A stretch of 64,000 nucleotides of DNA from Tetradesmus obliquus (taxonomy: Eukaryota > Chlorophyta > Chlorophyceae > Sphaeropleales > Scenedesmaceae). The DNA lies in assembly GCA_030272155.1 (NCBI GenBank), contig CP126203.1, positions 3,596,001 to 3,660,000 of the forward strand, given 5' to 3'. The notes under the pieces were generated by a model. That model had not been told where the DNA came from. It saw nothing but the letters and a program-made list of their open reading frames with translations, and ran no database searches. The translations under genes and the position numbers were made by a program. How positions within the stretch are numbered: position 1 is the first letter of the stretch; every line of letters starts with the position of its first letter. This document shows positions 55,448 through 64,000 of this stretch, in pieces.

Positions 55448-58400
55448 ATGCAAACGATGCACACAGCGCTGCGCGTCTGGTTGATACGACTGTGGACGTG
55501 TCTGCTGTGCTGGTCACTCTCAACAGCAGCATGTGCACATGATGGACTGCACACCGCAGCAGCAAGCGCAGAAGTGCACCCTCAATCGCTGCTAAGAGCC
55601 AGTAGCATGACTGGACGCTGCCCAAATAGCCTTGCTCGGTTGTTATCAGCAGATAAGCAGGCATCGCTCACTGCTGCTGGAGCAGTAGTGTTTGGGTGCC
55701 ACTTGCATGAGCATGATTTGCCAGCAGACAAAGCAGGCGTGTTAGGCTTGAACCCCGCAGCACCGGAAGCAGAAATTGCTGCATATGATGCAGCAGTAGC
55801 AGCAGCCAAGGCAGATGTGTCGCTGGCATTCAATCTGCACAGCCGTCCCAGCTCCCCCAAGAAGATTTACTTGGAGTTCCATGGCTGTGTGACAGAGGTA
55901 CGGCCAGAAGCTGACGTTTTGTGACATGGGTTATGCAGCCATGTTTGTCAGCATGAACAGCAGCAGCTGTGACGACGAAAGGGCAGGAGCAGTGCGCATG
56001 ACGCAACCATCTGCCTCCCATGTATCACAACAGCCATCTGTGTGCTGCCTACTTGCTTCACATACAAGGATGGATATAAGCCACACCAGTCAAGCTGTCT
56101 CAAATACCTGTGCATGTAACTGGCACACGGCTGCTGGCAGGGCACAGATGGCTGGAACAAATACCTCGAACTGGACAGCATTGTAACACCCGAATATGAC
56201 TCAGATGGCCAGCCAGGGTTCAGCAGAGGGGAGCTGCAGGAGGTTTTTGCGGTGTGGCAGGGTGTGGCGTCACATTTCTCGCTGTGGGACGTGGATGTGA
56301 CAACAGAGGACCCAGGGCCTGCAGGTTTGAACAGGTGAGGGCGGGATACAAGCTGTGAGGTGCAGCACAGTGCACACATGCGTGTTTCATCTTGTCAGTC
56401 TGAAGTTCAGGATTTGTGTAGATACTTTGCGCTGTGCAATGTGGACGTGACAACAGAGGACCCAGGGTTCGATGGGCTGAACAGGTGAGGGGGGCCGGGG
56501 GTACAAACTGTGGGGTGCCGCAGAGTGCACGTAGGTGTATGCATCACCTTGTCAGTTTGAAACTTAGACTTTACAGTTACACATCATTCCAATCGAGGCA
56601 GGTTTATGTTGTGCCAGTATAAAAGGCAGCAGCAGCGGCAGCAGCACTGCCAGATGCACTTTGAGCCATCCGGGTGACACTGGTGCTGCCGCTGCTTCAG
56701 ATGTGTTACTTTTTCTGCCTGCACACCACCTGCAGGAGCGACAATGAAGCTGACGCAGAGTATGGCATACGGGTGTGTGTGGGAGGTGAGGCTGGACAGG
56801 CCTTGCAAGGCAGCAGCATTGGTTCTTGTAGTACCCAAGCCATGCAGTGCATGCCCACGTAGGCTGGCTAGTGAAGGTGCAAAGGACAGAGCAGCATTGT
56901 GGCGGAGCTGTTGTGGCGGCAGCCGCAGCAAGCCCTGTCCCATTTACTGCATGTGATCAAAATGCGCAGGCGACGGCAGCTGGACAGGCACCCACATTGG
57001 CGGCATGCAGATGCGCGCCTGTAAGGCGTTCACACCAACATCAGCAGTAGCACGGTTTATGTGATGCTTGTGGCCCTGCTGCGCAGGTGATGGCAGCTGG
57101 ACAGGCGTCCACATCGGTGGCATGCATATGCACGACCTTTGTCATCAACATCAGCAGTAGCACGACTGATGTTGTGCTTGTGTTCCTGCTGCGCAGGTGA
57201 CGGCAACTGGACTGGCGCCCACATCGGTGGCATTGCCGTCATGAACAGTTTTGGCTGGGTGCACAAACCTGGCGGGGAGGTCTACAGGGATTCCTTTGTG
57301 TTCTCGAAGTGAGCAGGGCATGCATCCATATTAGACAAACATGCATTACTAAAAGTATGACGCTTTGACGAACAGCACAACCAGCTGAGGAGGTGTCCGC
57401 AGCATCAGCAGCAGCTGCTGCTCCACGATTAAATGCTGATGTGTGCATGCGTGTTTGCTTGCAGGGACCTCATCACTAGCGAGGATAGACAAGTGAACGC
57501 CAACTACATATGGAAGAGCATCTCCCACGAAGTGGGGCACACCCTGGGCCTGGCACACAAGGGAGTGCTACATAATGCACTGCACGTGCATATTTGCTTG
57601 CAGGAACCTGATAACCAGCGAAGACAGGCAAGTCAGCGCCAACTACATTTGGCGGAGCATCTCCCCCTTTTCTGGTCATAGGCTGTCCTTCTGATTCGCA
57701 CTGCGCATGCATGCCGCATGCATGCTTGCAGGAACCTCATAACAAGCGAGGACAGGGCAGTGAGCGCCAATTACATCTGGAAGAGCATCTCCCATGAGGT
57801 GGGCCACACCCTGGGCCTGGCACACAAGGGAGTGATGCTGGCTAACAGCACCAAGCAGGAATACTACACCATACCGCCAGCACCTGGGCTCTGGGCGCCG
57901 GTGAGTTTGTCCTGCAAGCAACAGTATGTCAAGTGTATGTCTGTGGCACCTATAACCTGCTGCCAAGGAGTGATGCTGGCCAACGGCACCAAGCAGGAGT
58001 ACTACACCATCCCGCCGGCGTCAGGGCTGTGGGCGCCGGTGAGTTTGTCTTGCAAGCAACGCTGTACGCTGCGTAACAATGCACCTTGAATGGCTTCCTG
58101 CAAACAGCAGCAACATGCGGCGTATGCCTTTTAGCAACAGTGGCAATTGACATGTCATCAACCCTTGAACTGCATACTGCCTGCAGCTGTGCACGCCAAC
58201 ATATGGAAGCTTTCTGCTTCTTTTGTTGCTGTGCAGGTGATGGGTGTGCCAGGCAGGGGGCTGTTTGTGCAGTGGAGCAATGGGAGGTGAGGGCAGCCTG
58301 ATCACTTGCTGCATGCAGCAGCCAGCAGCGTACGTGTAGTAGCGTATGCGTTGCAACTTGCTGTTGCTGGGTTGGGAGGCACTCTTGCTGCTTGCGTTGG

Positions 58401-59970
58401 TGCTTGACCCTGTAGGCAATCAACACGCTGATGTCGTCACTGAAAGGTGACGACACGCTTTCAACACTGTGCTGCCGTCCTGCCTGGAACTGTCTGCGAC
58501 TAATGCTATTTTGCAGCTGTCCAGAGGAGGCTGGGCCGCCCAGCAATACAGATGATGTACTGGCAACCATCAGCGCCACGCTGCCGCTGCTGTTGCTGCT
58601 GCTGCTGCTGTCACTGCAGTGTGACAACACAAGTAACGTTTTTCACGAATACTGTGCTGTTGCACTGCTTGCCCCTGTCTGCTCATCATCACGAATACTG
58701 TGCTGTTGCACTGCTTGCCCCTGTCTGCTCATCATCACGAATACTGTGCTGTTGCACTGCTTGCCCCTGTCTGCTCATCATCACGAATACTGTGCTGTTG
58801 CACTGCTTGCCCCTGTCTGCTCATCATCACTTCTCCACCAGTTATCCAGAAGCAGCCGGCCATCCAAGCAACACAGACGATGACTTGGCCATAATCGGCG
58901 CCACACTGCCACTGCTGCAAGACGAAGCAGGCAATACTCCTGCAACAGCATGCATGCTCTGCACACAAACAGAGTGCAGCCCAGTCCCCAGCAACCCATC
59001 TCTCATAATGACAACAGTCAGAGCCGTAATCAGCGGCGCTGATGACAGGGACTACTACAACGTGACAGCTGACGCGCAGACAGCTGGCCCGCAGCGTTTG
59101 AAAGTTGTTATAACATACGAGCCGAACTGGAGCAAGCGCTCCCTGGCGCTGAATGGCAGCGAGTTTTCGCAAAACTGGCGCATCTCAAACTTGCGGCTGC
59201 AGCTGCAGTTTGTGCAGCAGGCAGTGGAGGTGGTGGCTGGGCCCGCTACTGAGTGGTCCACACAGCAGCAGTTTGACGTGACGTTGCCAGAAGCAGGTGA
59301 AGGGGCATTGACACAGCAGCTTGATGCGTCGGCACAGCACTGAAGGCAGGCAGTTGTTAACTGTATCCGAGCAAGCTTGACAAGCAAAACGATGGATGCG
59401 GCTGTTGACCAGCGGCATAGTACAATAATGCCGGCCCAGTTCCGAATCTGCTGCTGCCTCGGCGGTTGCATCGCTTGTTTCCGTGGATGCAGGGGCCTAC
59501 ACTTTCTGGGTGGAGCCAACAGCCCAGCTCAGCAGCAACGCCCAGCTGCCCACCACCTACGGCAACGTTGGCACATACAGGTGATGGCCGTTTCTAAAAA
59601 GCAGCTGCACCAACTAGTTGCGCCTGTGCAGCTACTAGTGGTAAAACGTGTCTCCAAAGCCATGCAGCGCATGGAAACCTGGGTGCATACAGGTACTGAT
59701 ACGCTACCCCTTCCCTGGTCGGCACCTTGACTTGAGGATACATCGATGATGATGGTGATGGTGGTACATTTCTTGGCCGTGCCTGCATATTGCATGCAGT
59801 GCTACACATCCACCAATGCGCAGCAACTAGTAGTGAGGCATGTCACCGGACCCATGCAGCGCAGTCGGTCTTACATCTGCTGCTGCTGCTCCTGCTGGTG
59901 CTATTGTCATTGCTGGCGCAGGTTGACTGCCATCTTTGCGACCAACAGCAAGGCCACTCTCTTGGACTGA
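55448..59970 (+). CDS. Secreted zinc metallopeptidase, HEXXHXXGXXH type
   Basis: Nine exons close in phase to 538 residues: 55448-55897, 56141-56334, 56736-56785, 57197-57308, 57732-57900, 58237-58286, 58842-59296, 59493-59580, 59922-59970. The ATG begins MQTMHTALRVWLIRLWTCLL, a signal peptide. After a prodomain-like segment comes KKIYLEFHGCVTE, then YDSDGQPGFS, WQGVASHFSLWDVDVTTEDP, GAHIGGIAVMNSFGWV and the zinc site HEVGHTLGLAHK, whose HExxHxxGxxH pattern marks a metzincin. WAPVMGVPGRGLFVQWSNG follows. The last part resembles the small beta domain of bacterial relatives (YNVTADAQT, YGNVGTYRLTA). It probably acts outside the cell or in the wall; the substrate is unknown. TGTAA lies 94 bases after the stop. 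The catalytic exon is partly triplicated. Confidence 0.88.
56411..56490 (+). repeat. Tail echo of metallopeptidase exon 56141-56334
   Basis: Copy of VDVTTEDPG, then GLNR and GTGAGG, about 155 bases downstream of the original. It reads NVDVTTEDPGFDGLN. Confidence 0.87.
56969..57128 (+). repeat. Two head echoes of metallopeptidase exon 57197-57308
   Basis: GCGCAGG plus GDGSWTGTHIGGM at about 56966 and GDGSWTGVHIGGM at about 57084 copy the real start GDGNWTGAHIGGI. Spacing is 112-118 bases. Both keep the acceptor and break off after the IGGM region. Confidence 0.88.
57474..57669 (+). repeat. Two head echoes of the catalytic metallopeptidase exon
   Basis: The copy at about 57467-57569 reads DLITSEDRQVNANYIWKSIS and HEVGHTLGLAHKGV, so it keeps the whole zinc motif. 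The copy at about 57604-57669 reads NLITSEDRQVSANYIW and then loses the zinc motif. The exon at 57732 is the full version. All keep CTTGCAG acceptors in the same phase; neither copy has an evident donor. Confidence 0.9.
57968..58039 (+). repeat. Tail echo of the catalytic metallopeptidase exon
   Basis: GVMLANGTKQEYYTIPPASG and LWAP with GTGAGT follow the real exon by about 138 bases (real: ANSTKQ, PAPG). Confidence 0.9.
58509..58600 (+). repeat. Head echo of metallopeptidase exon 58842-59296
   Basis: After TTTTGCAG this reads CPEEAGPPSNTDDVLATIS against YPEAAGHPSNTDDDLAIIG in the real exon, in the same phase. It runs into a CTG array and lacks a clear donor. Confidence 0.87.
58644..58830 (+). 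repeat. 46-bp minisatellite, four copies, in a metallopeptidase intron
   Basis: A unit beginning CACGAATACTGTGCTGTTGC starts at 58644, 58690, 58736 and 58782 with an exact 46-base period and essentially no differences between copies. The array ends shortly before the acceptor at 58841. The period is not a multiple of three, so it is not coding. Confidence 0.97.
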
Positions 59971-60063
59971 ACAAGCATTGTGGAGCGGCCTGCAAAAGCA
60001 TCCACCAGTAATGGAGACGTGCTTTCCACACGAAGGGTGCATGCTGACATACTCAGTTGCATG

Positions 60064-60068
60064 TGTAA
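60064..60068 (+). terminator. TGTAA polyadenylation signal of the metallopeptidase gene
   Basis: TGTAA lies 94 bases past the stop codon at 59970, a usual distance for green-algal mRNAs. Confidence 0.55.
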
Positions 60069-60293
60069 CAACCATTTCATCCTGCTAGAAAACCGTGGAA
60101 TTCCCTGTGCTTCTGGCATGTTTCTGTGGACTGCAGTGTGCCTGGCATGGCAAAACAAACTCTTCTTTTTAGATTTGAAGCAAGGAGCAGCAGGCGCATG
60201 CTGTGCTTGGCTGGCATTCTAACCCACAGCAGCTGTGATCATTGTTTGACAGCCACAGAGATAGTGCAAAAACACCGTGCACTTGCACCATCA

Positions 60294-60418
60294 GAACGTG
60301 CAGTGCTGCTGCAGCACTGGTGACACGCTGTAGTGCTGGCAGAAGTTACTGGCAGCCGCCACCATGCGTGGTGTTCCTTCAAGGAAGGTCACCAGTGCTG
60401 CAGCGGCACTGCACGTTC
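60294..60418. repeat. Long inverted repeat (31-base arms, 63-base loop)
   Basis: Arm 60294-60324 (begins GAACGTGCAGTGCTGCTGCA) is complementary to 60388-60418 (ends GCAGCGGCACTGCACGTTC) at 30 of 31 positions. Further out, GTGCACTTGC and GCAGGTGCAC pair again with one mismatch, so the stem could continue after an internal loop. The transcript would form a strong hairpin like an algal microRNA precursor; alternatively the arms are terminal repeats of a small MITE-like element. Confidence 0.85.
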
Positions 60419-60961
60419 CTTTCAAGTTGAAAGCAGGTGCACACATACTCAGCAATGAACTACAGAGTTTGCTCTGATGCTTCTGCATGGCTCTGGCTTA
60501 GCAAGGAACACAAAAACTGCATCACTGGCACGCCAACAATGTGTCACTCAGGCTGAACATCTGAATTCATGCAGTACTTGCAGTACGTAACAGATCGTAA
60601 TGCCAATGTTTAAGTACCTGTGGCATGCAGTCATTGACCAAAAAAGCAGCAACCGAGAGTGGGATCGCATGCGTTTTGGCTTACGCTGCCGGGCCTAGCG
60701 ACCTGCTGCGGTCATGGGTCTTGTTGATATGACAAGGGTTTCAGGCATGATTGCTTCAAACGGCTGCAATCAAAGTGCATAAAATATCACGAAAACGTAA
60801 CCGCATTATTGTTTTTGCGTGTCTCGCCTGACTGTGAGCTGCCTGCCCTGCTCGCTGGTGCTACACCCGCAGATATCAATGCCGTGGTAGCTCATTGACT
60901 TATAAAATATTCAATCGCTAGAACTCATCATATGTAACTACATAAATCTCGAACATCGTTC

Positions 60962-60991
60962 ATGGACCACTGCCAGAGTGCTGCAACAACA

Positions 60992-61054
<63 letters not shown>

Positions 61055-61734
61055 GGCAATGCTGCTGCAGTGACTGCAACGGGATGCTACTCAGATATCA
61101 ACATGCAACCAGGTGATGATCACAGAATGTACATTGTAGTAGTAGAGTGCCGCATGCCTTCGCGACAAGACAACTCCTCTGCACGCGGTGCTTGCTGTCA
61201 CATGCAATGGTGACTGCTACTGCAGGACTGTCGCGTGCATCAACTGCACACATGCCAAGGACAGCCAATTGCATTCTTAACACCCATTCAAATCCTAATA
61301 TCTTTAAAAATCTTTTAAATTCACGGCTGCAGGCCCTTTGGAGGTCACTGTTGACAACGTGGAGGACTTGCAGCACATCCCAGCCAACACAGCAACCCTC
61401 ATCCTGCTCGAACTGGTGAGTCAGCAGCCTGCACATCACTATCGCTACCAGCGACTTCGCCACACCACTGCCTTGAACTGTTGTTTTTTGACACAGGTGA
61501 TTCATGCATCTCTACCAGGTTGCACATTGCGCGTGCGCAGACATGCATTGTAATGTAATGTAATGTAATGTAATGTAATGTAATGTAATGTAATGTAATG
61601 TAATGTAATGCATTCAGGGCGCTGTGGTCTGGCAGCAGCAGGACACACTCTGGAAGCATGCTCCGTCATATACCCTACATCCACAGCCACAGCATGCTGC
61701 ACCCAGCCTCAGCAACTCTTGTGCTGGCTCCGCC

Positions 61735-61769
<35 letters not shown>

Positions 61770-62561
61770 GCCCAACAGGATGGCCTGCAGCAGCTGCCAG
61801 CCTCCTTCACCAGCCTGAAGCAGCTGCAGCTGCTGTACCTGCACTCCTGTGCCTCACTGACAAACTTGCCAGCCCAGCTGCCAGCAGCATTGCAGCAGCT
61901 ACGGGTTCTCGTCTTACACGACTGCAGCGGCCTTGTAGCACTGCCAGATACATTAGGAGCACTTCAGGAGCTTCAGGAGCTGTCACTACGGGACTTACCA
62001 GCACTGGTGTCACTGCCTGCGTCACTTGGGCAGCTGCAGCAGCTGAAAACGCTCAGCATCCGCAGCTGCCAGGGTTTGAAGACCCTACCTGAGTCACTAG
62101 GCGATTTACAGCTCCTGCAAGTGCTGGATTTGCAGGACTGTTATAACTTAGCAGCACTGCCGCAGTCCTGCAGCCGATTGAGCAGCTTGCATACGCTGCA
62201 GATTGGCGGCACGAGCATTGCAACAGCAGAGGATGATGAAGTAGGGTTGTTCCAGAGCTTGGTAGGGCTGTTTAGGCATGGCTGTGTTGAGGGTAGCCGG
62301 CCAGGAAGCAAGCAGCAAGGCAGGGAGGAGGTGCAGCAGCGGATGCAGCAAATCTTGCAGCTGCAGGAAACCAAGCAGCAACAGCAGCGGCAGCAGCTGC
62401 AGCGGCAGCAGCAGAGAGGCAGCTGGCTGCAGGAGGGTGTGTGGTGTGGTGTAGGGGTGCAGCGCAGCAGTGTGCTGCTGGTGGCAGCTGCAGCCAGCAG
62501 CCTCCTTGCGACCGTAGTGTTGCTGAAAGCAGCATGCAGGCAGCAGAGCAGCCAAAGATGA
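60962..62561 (+). CDS. Leucine-rich-repeat protein with polyalanine N-terminus and C-terminal membrane anchor
   Basis: Three exons in phase give 338 residues: 60962-61112, 61333-61415, 61779-62561. The start MDHCQSAATT is followed by about 20 alanines. Exons 2 and 3 join as LILLELDGLQQLPASFTSLK and continue with about five repeats of plant disease-resistance style, such as LRVLVLHDCSGLVALPDTLG, LSLRDLPALVSLPASLG and LQVLDLQDCYNLAALPQS. LRRs of this class bind proteins. After them comes a Gln/Arg-rich coil and a hydrophobic segment (VLLVAAAASSLLATVVLLKA) 10 residues from the end, suggesting a tail-anchored membrane protein with the LRRs in the cytosol. No kinase or nucleotide-binding domain is attached. 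The second intron contains a TGTAA array. Confidence 0.82.
60990..61053 (+). repeat. Coding GCT array (polyalanine) in the LRR gene
   Basis: About 20 consecutive GCT codons in the first exon encode an uninterrupted alanine run. Confidence 0.9.
61549..61608 (+). repeat. Twelve TGTAA units in tandem
   Basis: A perfect pentanucleotide array TGTAA x 12, flanked by GCAT and GCATT, in the last intron of the LRR gene, about 170 bases before the acceptor at 61778. TGTAA is the algal polyadenylation signal. A short related stretch occurs at 1984-2002 in a GBP intron. Confidence 0.97.
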
Positions 62562-62904
62562 TGCCATTGTTGATCTTAGGTAACGTACGCTTGCGCATCG
62601 ACACTGCGTGACACAGCATCCTGGTTTTGCGCAGTGCCGTGCTGCAGCTGCTTGCAGGTACCACGTGGGAGGATTGGTGGGTAGCAGGTTGAGTGCAGGT
62701 CGGTCGTTGCCTACCACGTGTCAGCTGCGCTGTAGCCGCTTCAGTGGCACATTGAGCAGCCTTTTTAAAGTGCAGCAAGCACAGTTGGTTTTAACCAAGA
62801 CAACATGACCAGCAAGCTTTCAGTGACCTTCCGCGACGAGCAGTCGCACCACCAGCTTTTTTACCCGCCAAATCGCAGCAAATCCCACCGAAAAAAGTTG
62901 CGAA
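62562..62904 (+). other. Intergenic region before the last gene
   Basis: About 340 bases between two genes in the same orientation. No coding exon or clear polyadenylation signal was recognised. Confidence 0.5.
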
Positions 62905-64000
62905 ATGTCCAGCAGCATGTACAACATCATTCCAGGGGTTTCGCAGTTCAAGTCCGCCTTCCAGGCTGTGTGTGGGGACCTGGACGGGGCGAAGCAGACG
63001 CAGGAGGAGTTTTCGAAGGGATCTCCGGTCGTTTCGCAGATGCGTTCCGCTGTTGAGGTGGTCATGGGGGACACTGAAGCTGCCCGCGACACCCATATGT
63101 CTCAGAAACGTGCTGAAGAAGGCAGCAGAGACAGTCCCTGTCGTGGGCCACGTGGCTGCAGCAGTGCACTACGCCAAGGGTGACAAGTGAGTGCAGCTGG
63201 TGATCCGCACATTCATCTTGACATCATCAAAAAATGCCTTTAGCGGGCAGCTCTTGGAACAACTGAACAACAATTGCTTTGACAACTGCTGCAACAGATG
63301 CTGCTGCAGTGCCAGAAGGCGAGCAAGCACCCATGTACGCATGCTGCATATGCAGCAGCTAGGCGGGCAGCCACAGGCATCCTAGCCCGCAGCTGTGAAC
63401 TGTGTCACCTTGGTATGCTGCACCCTTTGTTTACCTACTGGGTACACCTGCTAGTAGCAGCCGCTTTGGCTCACACCGTGCCTGTGTGTTGCTGCTGTAC
63501 ACCGCGCCACTGCCACCGCACCATGCACTGCTGCAGAGAGAAAGCCAAGAGTGCTTGGCACAGCTCCAGCAAGACCGCAGGTGTGGTGGGCACAGCGCTG
63601 CCACTGGCAATCATCTGCCCTCCTGCAGCGGCTCCTGCAGCCTATGGGGCAGCACTTGCCTATGATGCTAGCCATTCCGCAGTCAGCGGGCACAAAAAGG
63701 GGCTAGTCGCAGCATATGGACGCATCCTGAAAGGCGAGAGCAATCCTGGAGAGGTTCATGATGTGCTGTTTGGGCTGGGGTCCATGGGCGCAGGCGTGGC
63801 ACTCGCTGAGACAGGAGCAGTAACAACGTCAGCAGCAGCAACAGGAGCCGATGCCGCTGCAGCCGCAGCTGCAGTGGAGACCACCAGGGCAGCAGTGGGG
63901 TTGCAGCTGATGCAGCAGCGGGTGCTGCAGCTGAGCAGCAGTCGCTGCTGCAGGAGGCAGCAGCAGCTGCCAGCCAAGAGGCTGCAGGTGCAGCTGACAC
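62905..64000 (+). CDS. Protein of unknown function with VVSQxxS-type repeats, 5' part; apparent frameshift
   Basis: The ATG at 62905 begins MSSSMYNIIPGVSQFKSAFQ, continues AVCGDLDGAKQTQEEFSKGS and then PVVSQMRSAVEVVMGDTEAA, two copies of a (VSQ-x-(K/R)SA-x(n)-GD-x-(D/E)-x-A) unit of about 32 residues. I recall similar repeats in unannotated plant and algal proteins but know no function. Near 63090-63105 the frame must shift by one base to continue as NVLKKAAETVPVVGHVAAAV, HYAKGDK; a donor follows (GTGAGT at 63187). The second exon starts at 63537 (EKAKSAWHSSSKTAGVVGTA) and has an Ala/Gly-rich, membrane-friendly stretch, then GLVAAYGRILKGESNPGEVH. Near 63895 another frame also becomes Ala-rich and coding-like after GGGG. 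Either sequencing errors or decay of the gene could explain this. Confidence 0.65.

Larger units (their letters stand above)
59971..60961. other. Intergenic region between metallopeptidase and LRR genes
   Basis: About 1 kb. It holds the metallopeptidase 3' end (TGTAA at 60064-60068), a long inverted repeat at 60294-60418 and, near 60780-60960, an AT-richer stretch that probably contains the LRR promoter. No coding exon was recognised. Confidence 0.6.

Noticed and set aside
58426..58447. Short exon reading AINTLMSSLK after CTGTAG in the metallopeptidase
   Set aside because: The preceding exon ends in phase 2, which produces a stop in this segment, whereas the exon at 58842 fits that phase and the family sequence.
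58552..58841. In-frame extension of the metallopeptidase exon upstream of 58842
   Set aside because: It would translate the 46-bp minisatellite, whose period is not a multiple of three; the acceptor at 58840-58841 restores the phase of the preceding exon.
1..64000. tRNA, rRNA and organellar genes
   Set aside because: No cloverleaf, conserved rRNA segment or organelle-like AT-rich stretch was recognised by eye; a covariance-model search would settle it.

Overview
This window looks like nuclear DNA of a unicellular green alga (Chlorophyta; the style suggests Chlorophyceae, perhaps Sphaeropleales, but the rank below class is a guess). The genes are densely split by GT-AG introns, most with GTGAGT-like donors and CTGCAG acceptors. 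CAG/CTG repeats run through exons and introns and encode Gln, Ala and Ser tracts. TGTAA, the usual algal polyadenylation signal, lies shortly after some stop codons. Several proteins are plant-type, notably a plastid fructose-1,6-bisphosphatase of the redox-insensitive class II and an Arabidopsis-like guanylate-binding protein. No tRNA, rRNA, CRISPR array or intact transposon was recognised.

Layout, left to right: 3' part of a guanylate-binding-protein-like GTPase (+, 183-6703); secreted tyrosinase-like protein (-, 7802-13775); plastid FBPase II (-, 14471-18483); TruB-type tRNA pseudouridine synthase (-, 18984-23628); full-size PDR-type ABCG transporter with 28 readable exons (+, 24694-35732); 3.4 kb without a recognisable gene; GH32 beta-fructofuranosidase-like enzyme with large repeat insertions (-, 39148-47937); small twin-CX9C mitochondrial-type protein (-, 49529-50867); FHA-domain protein (+, 52142-55108); secreted HEXXH metallopeptidase (+, 55448-59970); leucine-rich-repeat protein with a C-terminal membrane anchor (+, 60962-62561); and the 5' part of a repeat protein of unknown function running off the end (+, 62905-64000). 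For most genes the exon phases close exactly from start to stop. Splice sites were inferred by eye from phase, site consensus and protein similarity recalled from memory; no alignment or transcript data were available.

The genes share no single pathway. FBPase II and the GH32 enzyme are carbohydrate metabolism; TruB and the twin-CX9C protein are RNA and organelle housekeeping; the ABC transporter, tyrosinase and metallopeptidase are membrane or secreted; the FHA, LRR and GBP-like proteins are probably regulatory.

The most striking property is a genome habit rather than a gene. Introns of eight of the eleven genes carry tandem partial copies of the neighbouring exon ('exon echoes'), each keeping one splice site. 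In every case seen, copies of an exon's beginning lie upstream of the exon and copies of its end lie downstream. Other items of note are a 31-nt-arm inverted repeat at 60294-60418, a tyrosinase lacking its first copper site, a five-fold protein repeat made inside one exon, twelve consecutive TGTAA units in an intron, and a dispersed repeat shared by two genes.
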